From the NCBI RefSeq assembly GCF_000147815.2, contig NC_015957.1, positions 2,604,001 through 2,668,000 on the forward strand: a stretch of 64,000 bases of DNA, given 5' to 3'. This stretch comes from Streptomyces violaceusniger Tu 4113 (GTDB lineage: Bacteria; Actinomycetota; Actinomycetes; Streptomycetales; Streptomycetaceae). Positions 58,798 through 64,000 of this stretch are shown here, piece by piece. The position numbers and the translations under genes are program-made. Every line of letters begins with the position of its first letter. The first letter of the stretch is position 1. The notes beneath the pieces are model-generated. The model was not told the origin of the DNA, made no database searches, and saw only the letters and a program-made list of their open reading frames with translations.

Positions 58798-59940
58798 GTG
58801 ACCACCCGCCCCGACGACATCACCCCACCCCGCGACGCACCCCGTACGGGGGTCTGGCTCATCGGCGCTCGCGGCTCCGTCGCCACCACCGCCGTGGCGG
58901 GCTGTGCCGCCGTCGCCGGGGGGTTGCAGCCGGCGACCGGAATGGTCACCGAGACCGCGCCGTTCGCGGACAGCCGCCTTCCCGCACTCGCCGACCTCGT
59001 CTTCGGCGGCCATGACACCGCCACGACCTCGCTGCCCAAGCGGGCCGAGGCGCTGGCCGCCGACGGGGTGCTGCCGCATGGGCTGCCCGCTGCCGTACGC
59101 GCCGAACTCGCCACCGCCGACACGGCCGTGCGCCCCGGCGGGCCGCAGCCCGGCGACGGCCGTGGTGAGGAGGAGCTGATCGCGGCCTTCGCGGCCGACC
59201 TCACCGACTTCCTCCGTACGCACGGGCTGGCCCGCGCCGTCGTCGTCAACGTCGCCTCCACCGAAGCGGCTCCGGAGGACACCGGGACCCTGCCGCCCAG
59301 CTCCCTCTACGCCGCCGCCGCGCTGCGCGCCGGATGCCCGTACGTCAACTTCACCCCCTCCACCGGGCTCCACCACCCCCGGTTGCGCGAGCACGCCGAG
59401 CGCTCCGGACTGCCGTACGCGGGGCGCGACGGCAAGACCGGGCAGACGCTGCTGCGGTCCGTCCTCGCGCCGATGTTCGCCCAGCGGGCGCTCGCCGTAC
59501 GGAGCTGGTCCGGTACGAACCTCCTCGGCGGCGGCGACGGCGCCGCCCTCGCCGACCCGGGCGCCGCGGCGGCCAAGAACGCGGGGAAGGCGCGGGTCCT
59601 CTCCGACACCCTCGGCGAACTCCCCGACGGCGAGCTGCACATCGACAACGTGCCCGCGCTCGGCGACTGGAAGACCGCCTGGGACCACATCGCCTTCGAC
59701 GGCTTCCTCGGCTCGCGGATGGTTCTGCAGACCATCTGGCAGGGCTGCGACTCGGCCCTCGCCGCACCGCTCGTCCTCGATCTGGCCCGGCTGACCGCCC
59801 GCGCCCACGAGGTGGGCCTCGCCGGGCCGCTCCCCGAACTCGGCTTCTACTTCAAGGACCCGGACGGCGGCCCGGCTGCCCTCGCCGACCAGTACACGGC
59901 GCTGGTCGGCCTCGCCGGGCGGCTGCGGGGCCGCTCATGA
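58798..59940 (+). CDS. Inositol-3-phosphate synthase family protein
   Basis: 380 residues from GTG 58798 (GGGAGG 6 bases upstream). The NAD-binding start is GVWLIGARGSVATTAVAG; other family blocks are VVVNVASTEA, YVNFTPSTGLHHPRL, GRDGKTGQTLLRSVLAPMFA, SWSGTNLLGGGDGAAL and HIAFDGFLGSRMVLQTIWQG. The family turns glucose-6-phosphate into inositol-3-phosphate. It opens an operon in which each gene overlaps the next by 1-7 bases and which carries Ebo-type genes; this synthase is the typical companion in Streptomyces (as SCO3243 in S. coelicolor, from memory). Confidence 0.93.
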   Translation: MTTRPDDITPPRDAPRTGVWLIGARGSVATTAVAGCAAVAGGLQPATGMVTETAPFADSRLPALADLVFGGHDTATTSLPKRAEALAADGVLPHGLPAAVRAELATADTAVRPGGPQPGDGRGEEELIAAFAADLTDFLRTHGLARAVVVNVASTEAAPEDTGTLPPSSLYAAAALRAGCPYVNFTPSTGLHHPRLREHAERSGLPYAGRDGKTGQTLLRSVLAPMFAQRALAVRSWSGTNLLGGGDGAALADPGAAAAKNAGKARVLSDTLGELPDGELHIDNVPALGDWKTAWDHIAFDGFLGSRMVLQTIWQGCDSALAAPLVLDLARLTARAHEVGLAGPLPELGFYFKDPDGGPAALADQYTALVGLAGRLRGRS

Positions 59941-61334
59941 CGCGGGCGGCGGGGGAGCGTGGTGGCTGGGGGAACGGGGGCGACTGGGCCGAACTGCTCC
60001 GGGTCTCGGCCCTGTTCACCGTGCCCGGTGACGCCCTGGCGGGCGCGGCCGCGGCCCGGTGCGGCCCCAACCGCGGCACCGCGCTCGCGGTCTGCGCGTC
60101 GCTGTGCCTGTACGAGGCGGGCATGGCGCTCAACGACTGGGCGGACCGGGACATCGACGCCGTGGAGCGCCCCGGCCGCCCGCTGCCGTCGGGCCGTATC
60201 GCCCCGGGCGCGGCGCTGACCGCGGCGACCGGGCTGACCGCCGCCGGGCTGCTCTGCGCCGCCGCCGCGGGCCGCCCGGCCCTCGCCACGGCGACGGCCC
60301 TGGCGGGCACGGTGTGGGCCTACGACCTGGGGCTGAAGAACACCCCCGCGGGCCCGCCCGCCATGGCCGCCGCCCGCGCCCTGGACCTCCTCCTCGGCGC
60401 CACCGCCACCGCCCCCGCCACCCTGCGCCCCGCCCTGCCCCCGGCCGCCCTCCTGGGCGCCCACACCCTCGCGGTGACCATGGTCTCCCGCCGGGAGGCC
60501 GTCGGCGGCTCCTCGGCGGCCCCTCTCGGGGCCCTCGCGGTGGGCACGGCGATCGCCTGGGCCGCGACCAGGCGTCCGGCCCCCGCCTCGGGGCGTGGCC
60601 CCAAAGCGGGTCACCGTGCGCCGCTCGCGGCTGCGAATGGCGCCACCACGCCGAGCCGCCGCGGCACTCCGCCGGGTGGCCCGACAGCCGGAGGCGCTAC
60701 GGCGGCCCTCGCGAGGGAGTTCTCCCGCGCGGGGCTACGCCGCGGCAGTCCGGCGAGGCGGCTCGTCGCGGCGGTCGTGGCGGGCCGACGCGTGGCGGTC
60801 GCGGCGGGCACCGGGCATGGCGGTCCGCCGGGCGGACTCGGGGCGCGGCGCGGTGGTGCCGCGAGGCGGCTCGTCACGGCGGCCACCGGTGGCGGTCCGC
60901 CGGGCGGGCCGCGTGCCGGGGCAGGGTTGCCCCTGACCGTCGCCTCGCGCGGCGCGGCGGCCGAGCGTACGCGTCCGGTCAGCCGCATCGCGGCCGTCGC
61001 CGGGGTCGGCCTCGTGGGCGGCCGTGCCGGGGCCGCGCCGACCCGGAACATCGGGACCGCCGCCTTGCCCGGCGCGGCGGCCGGCCGCTTCGCGGCCGTC
61101 GCGGGGGCCGTGCTCGCCGGGGGCTATGTGGCCACGGTCGCCCGGCCGTTGGCGCATGCCGCGCTCAACCCCTCGCCGTACTTCCTTCAGCGTGCCGTCG
61201 GCAGCGGCATCCGCGCGATGATCCCGCTTCAGGCCGTGCTCGCCTCCCGCGCCGGGGCGCACCGGACGGCGGCGGGGTTGCTCGCGCTGATGCCCGTCGC
61301 CCGACGGCTGTCGAGAAAGGTCAGCGCCACATGA
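59937..61334 (+). CDS. UbiA-type prenyltransferase (SCO3242 family, EboC-like) with a large low-complexity insert
   Basis: 465 residues. The first aspartate-rich motif NDWADRDIDAVERPGRPLPS (66-85) is the UbiA prenyl-diphosphate site; the second is weak (AYDLGLKN). Membrane helices fill about 18-210 and 385-450. Between them, residues about 211-380 are a Gly/Ala/Arg/Pro-rich stretch (GGPPGGLGARRGGAARR and similar) with no membrane helices, which makes the protein about 150 residues longer than usual. It probably joins a polyprenyl group to a small polar head, possibly the inositol-phosphate product. ATGA overlap with the gene before. Confidence 0.88.
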   Translation: MTRAAGERGGWGNGGDWAELLRVSALFTVPGDALAGAAAARCGPNRGTALAVCASLCLYEAGMALNDWADRDIDAVERPGRPLPSGRIAPGAALTAATGLTAAGLLCAAAAGRPALATATALAGTVWAYDLGLKNTPAGPPAMAAARALDLLLGATATAPATLRPALPPAALLGAHTLAVTMVSRREAVGGSSAAPLGALAVGTAIAWAATRRPAPASGRGPKAGHRAPLAAANGATTPSRRGTPPGGPTAGGATAALAREFSRAGLRRGSPARRLVAAVVAGRRVAVAAGTGHGGPPGGLGARRGGAARRLVTAATGGGPPGGPRAGAGLPLTVASRGAAAERTRPVSRIAAVAGVGLVGGRAGAAPTRNIGTAALPGAAAGRFAAVAGAVLAGGYVATVARPLAHAALNPSPYFLQRAVGSGIRAMIPLQAVLASRAGAHRTAAGLLALMPVARRLSRKVSAT

Positions 61335-62215
61335 GCCGTCCCCGCCCGGAATCCCTGCGCTTCGCCTACGGCACCAACGGTCTGACCGACCTCCGCCTGA
61401 CCGACGCCCTCGCCCTGCTCGCCGACCTCGGCTACGACGGCGTCTCGCTGACCCTCGACCATATGCATCTCGACCCGCTCGCCCCGGACCTCGCCTCCCG
61501 CACCCGCCACGTCGCCCGCGACCTCGAGCGGCTCGGCCTCGGCGTCGCGATCGAGACCGGCGCCCGGTACGTTCTCGACGCCCGGCGCAAGCACCACCCC
61601 ACTCTGCTCGACCCGGACCCCGAGGCCCGTGGCGCCCGTGTCGATCTGCTGCTGCGGGCGGTGCGGGTGGCGGCCGACCTCGGGGCGCCGGCCGTGCACT
61701 GCTTCAGCGGGATGCTGCCGCCCGGCGAGTCCGAGGAGACGGCGTGGCGGCGGCTGGCGGACGCCCTCGGTCCGGTGATCGTCGCCGCCGAGGCGGCGGG
61801 CGTGGCCCTCGCGATCGAGCCGGAGCCGGGGCATCTCCTCGCCGACCTCGCCGGATTCCACCGGCTGCGCACGGCGCTCGGCGATCCGGCCGCCCTCGGC
61901 CTCACCCTCGACATCGGCCACTGCCAGTGTCTGGAGCCCGACCCGCCCGCCGAGTGCGTGCGTGCGGCGGCACCCTGGGTGCGGCATGTGCAGATCGAGG
62001 ACATGCGGCGCGGGGTGCACGAGCATCTGCCGTTCGGCGAGGGGGAGATCGACTTCCCGCCGGTCCTGGAGGCGCTGCGCGCCGCCGGGTACGGGGGGCT
62101 CGTCGGCGTCGAACTGCCCCGCCACTCCCACGCCGGTCCCGAACTGGCCCGCACCTCCCTGCGCTTCCTCCAGGACGCCGAACGGGCCGCGATCGAGGGA
62201 GGTGTCCGGTGCTGA
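61331..62215 (+). CDS. Sugar phosphate isomerase/epimerase (TIM barrel) of the Ebo operon
   Basis: 294 residues. FAYGTNGLTDLRLTDALALL starts the barrel; GVALAIEPEPGHLL, GLTLDIGHCQCLEP, VRHVQIEDMRRGVHEHLPFG and GEIDFPPVLEALRAAGY carry the metal-binding Glu, Asp and His residues of the AP-endonuclease-2 superfamily. It resembles the isomerase member of Ebo clusters (EboE-like), but the EboE assignment is tentative. Coupled to both neighbours by ATGA and a 7-base overlap. Confidence 0.88.
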   Translation: MSRPRPESLRFAYGTNGLTDLRLTDALALLADLGYDGVSLTLDHMHLDPLAPDLASRTRHVARDLERLGLGVAIETGARYVLDARRKHHPTLLDPDPEARGARVDLLLRAVRVAADLGAPAVHCFSGMLPPGESEETAWRRLADALGPVIVAAEAAGVALAIEPEPGHLLADLAGFHRLRTALGDPAALGLTLDIGHCQCLEPDPPAECVRAAAPWVRHVQIEDMRRGVHEHLPFGEGEIDFPPVLEALRAAGYGGLVGVELPRHSHAGPELARTSLRFLQDAERAAIEGGVRC

Positions 62216-63216
62216 CCCCGAACGGGCTGCGCGCCGCCGTGGAGCGGCGACTGGACGAGGCAGGACGCGCCTGGCTGGACAGGGCCCTGACGGAGGCGGC
62301 GAAAGCCGGGCCGGGACCGGGAGATTCCGGCCCCGCGTCGGGCCCAGCCCGCTGGGAGCGGGACTTCGCCTCCGCGGGCCGCCACGTCCGGTCCACCGAT
62401 GCCGGGGCGACCGGGAGAGCACGGCACCCCGGAGGCACCGGGGACGCGCGCGAGGCCCGCGAGGTGTCGGGCACCCGCGAGGCCCGCGAAGTTCTTGGTA
62501 CCCGCGAGGCCGCGGGCACCCAGGAAGCCCGAGGCGTCGGCGAGGCGCCGGAACTTCCGGACGGCCCGGGGGACCAGGACGACGCTCGGAGAGCCGAGCA
62601 TGCCGGTCCTCCGGCCCCGGGGCACGAGGCGCGCGTCGTCCCCACCGGCGGCTCGGCCGACCGCCGTACGCCGCCAGCCCCCGACAACCTCGCCCCCCAC
62701 GACCTCCCCGACGCCGCCCGCATCCTGCTCCTCCACGCCGCCGACGCGGACGCGCCGACCGCCGCGAGGCTGTACGCGCGGGGCACCGGCGCCGAGCGCC
62801 GCGCCGTGCTCCTCGCGCTGCCGCATCTCCGTCTCGACGCCTCGGACGCCGTCCCGCTCGTCGAGGACGCTCTGCGGACCAACGACACCCGGCTCGTGGC
62901 CGCCGCCGTCGGCCCGTACGCTGCCCGCCACCTCTCGCCCCACAGTTGGCGGCAGGCCGTGCTCAAGTGTCTGTTCACCGGCGTCCCGCTCACCGCCGTC
63001 GCCGAATGGGAGCGCCGGGCGCGCGGGGACGCCGAGCTGGCCCGCATGCTCACCGACTACGCCCGCGAGCGCACCGCCGCCGGCCGCCCCGTGCCCGCCG
63101 ATCTCGACCGCGTACTGGCCCTGACGTCCCAAACAGCCGCGACGTCCCCGACAGCCGCGACGTCCCCGACAGCCGCGACGGCCCCCACCCGCGCCCTGAC
63201 CCGCGAGGAGTCCTGA
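62209..63216 (+). CDS. eboA: EboA-domain protein with low-complexity insert
   Basis: 335 residues from GTG 62209 (GGGAGG about 6 bases upstream, 7-base overlap with the isomerase gene). The helical EboA repeat-like fold is seen in RLDEAGRAWLDRALTEAAKA, WERDFASAGRHV, then AARILLLHAADADAPTAARL, GAERRAVLLALPHLRLDASD, RTNDTRLVAAAVGPYAARHL and WRQAVLKCLFTGVPLTAVAE. Between the two parts (about 65-165) is an insert with repeats of EAREV-GTR type, and the C-terminus repeats TAATSP three times. EboA is a marker of the Ebo cluster, linked to moving precursor metabolites to the cell envelope. Confidence 0.88.
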   Translation: MLTPNGLRAAVERRLDEAGRAWLDRALTEAAKAGPGPGDSGPASGPARWERDFASAGRHVRSTDAGATGRARHPGGTGDAREAREVSGTREAREVLGTREAAGTQEARGVGEAPELPDGPGDQDDARRAEHAGPPAPGHEARVVPTGGSADRRTPPAPDNLAPHDLPDAARILLLHAADADAPTAARLYARGTGAERRAVLLALPHLRLDASDAVPLVEDALRTNDTRLVAAAVGPYAARHLSPHSWRQAVLKCLFTGVPLTAVAEWERRARGDAELARMLTDYARERTAAGRPVPADLDRVLALTSQTAATSPTAATSPTAATAPTRALTREES

Positions 63217-64000
63217 TGCGCATCTTCGACCCGCACATCCATATGACCTCCCGCACCACCGACGACTACGAGGCCATGTACGCCGCGGGGGTGCGCGCCG
63301 TCGTCGAGCCGTCCTTCTGGCTCGGACAGCCGCGCACCTCGCCCGCCAGCTTCTACGACTACTTCGACTCCCTCCTCGGCTGGGAGCCGTTCCGGGCCGC
63401 CCAGCACGGGATCGCCCATCACTGCACCCTCGCGCTCAATCCCAAGGAGGCCAACGACCCGCGCTGTGCCCCCGTCCTGGACGAGCTGCCGCGTTATCTC
63501 GTCAAAGACGGCGTCGTGGCGGTGGGCGAGATCGGCTACGACTCGATGACCCCCGCCGAGGACACCGCCCTCGCCGCCCAGCTTCAGCTCGCCGCCGACC
63601 ACGGCCTGCCCGCCCTCGTGCACACCCCGCACCGCGACAAGCTGGCCGGACTGCGCCGCACCCTCGACGTCGTCGGGGAGTCCGCGCTGCCCATGGACCG
63701 CGTCCTGGTGGACCACCTCAACGAGACCACCGTCAAGGAGGCCAAGGACAGCGGCTGCTGGCTGGGCTTCTCCGTCTATCCCGACACCAAGATGGACGAG
63801 GAGCGGATGGTCGCGATCCTGCGCGCGTACGGGCCCGAGCGGGTCCTGGTCAACTCCGCCGCCGACTGGGGCAGGAGCGACCCGCTCAAGACCCGCGAGG
63901 TCGGCGACCTGATGCGCGCCGAGGGCTTCGGCGAGGACGACGTCGACCAGGTGCTGTGGCGCAACCCGGTCGCGTTCTACGGGCTCAGCGGCCGCCTGGA
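63216..64000 (+). CDS. eboB: TatD-family metal hydrolase (EboB), cut by the window end
   Basis: 261 residues before the window ends; no stop seen. The metal-binding His-x-His is H7/H9 in FDPHIHM. Others are Glu in VAVGEIGYDSM, His in ALVHTPHRDKL, His in VLVDHLNETTV and Asp in NSAADWGRSD, the full TatD set. ATG 63216 shares its first base with the previous stop (TGATG). EboB is the TatD-like partner of EboA. The rest of the cluster (an EboD-type 3-dehydroquinate-synthase-like gene, a phosphatase) would be expected just to the right. Confidence 0.9.
   Translation, partial: MRIFDPHIHMTSRTTDDYEAMYAAGVRAVVEPSFWLGQPRTSPASFYDYFDSLLGWEPFRAAQHGIAHHCTLALNPKEANDPRCAPVLDELPRYLVKDGVVAVGEIGYDSMTPAEDTALAAQLQLAADHGLPALVHTPHRDKLAGLRRTLDVVGESALPMDRVLVDHLNETTVKEAKDSGCWLGFSVYPDTKMDEERMVAILRAYGPERVLVNSAADWGRSDPLKTREVGDLMRAEGFGEDDVDQVLWRNPVAFYGLSGRL

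Noticed and set aside
57611..59808. Long open frames on both strands over the 43-bp repeats
   Set aside because: The repeat period rotates all frames and removes stops, so open length means nothing; the sequence is only Pro/Arg/Thr or Gly/Val/Arg strings.
58798..64000. A standard terpene or antibiotic biosynthetic cluster
   Set aside because: There is a UbiA-type enzyme but no terpene synthase, PKS or NRPS; the Ebo-type gene set explains the content better.

Overview
The window reads as a Streptomyces or close-relative chromosome. It has very high GC, GTG/TTG starts, purine-rich ribosome sites, stop/start overlaps (ATGA, GTGA), a streptogrisin-like secreted protease, a SARP regulator, an EAD1 protein and an Ebo cluster that opens with an inositol-phosphate synthase and a UbiA-type prenyltransferase. 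Both edges cut genes: a SnoaL-like fold on the left and eboB on the right.

Layout. 1-13.9 kb: small metabolic and stress genes (XRE regulator, pterin dehydratase, sigK-rskA-photolyase, secreted serine protease, aldo/keto reductase, acyl-CoA synthetase followed by an EAD1/caspase-like pair, a LysR/BASS transporter pair, a methyltransferase, a VOC protein). 13.9-15.9 kb: secreted sialidase with a LamG domain. 16.26-31.91 kb: a nested mobile region. 31.9-36.7 kb: a beta-lactamase-fold esterase/carboxypeptidase, an SDR, a frameshifted tnpB element, a truncated gene and tetR. 36.8-45.2 kb: NAD-linked formate dehydrogenase genes (fdhD, Fe-S subunit, NuoE-NuoF fusion, catalytic subunit), an oxalate/formate-type MFS carrier with a 40-residue companion, and a divergent GntR regulator. 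45.3-57.6 kb: an L7/L12-like protein, a ROK regulator, a sugar ABC importer, a Gfo/Idh dehydrogenase, a sugar isomerase, a secreted PQQ-type sugar dehydrogenase and a ThuA/DUF1080 protein, which together look like an oxidative sugar-use locus. 57.6-58.8 kb: a long array of 43-bp tandem repeats. 58.8-64 kb: an overlapping run of inositol-phosphate synthase, prenyltransferase, isomerase, eboA and eboB.

The main result is a three-layer insertion that can be undone at base level. A 15.2-kb Tn3-family transposon (16349-31596, 38-bp perfect terminal inverted repeats) split a merR gene; joining the flanks gives back a 129-residue protein in frame. Inside it, a 6.94-kb element carrying three tyrosine-recombinase-type genes, a TnpC-like gene and an alpha/beta-hydrolase inserted into the resolvase gene tnpR exactly after codon 7, at a 7-bp core (CGCGCGT). 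The first seven codons of tnpR and a probable res site now lie 6.9 kb from the rest. tnpA and both ends look intact, so the transposon may still move but probably cannot resolve its cointegrates. Other transposon cargo is an AfsR/SARP-type regulator facing a small secreted cysteine-rich protein, with an 11-bp-period direct repeat placed like a SARP box.

Two regulatory circuits can be read from repeated sites. A 14/18-identical motif lies upstream of both the formate dehydrogenase operon and gntR. An 11/13-identical motif lies upstream of both tetR and the start of the gene destroyed next to the tnpB element.
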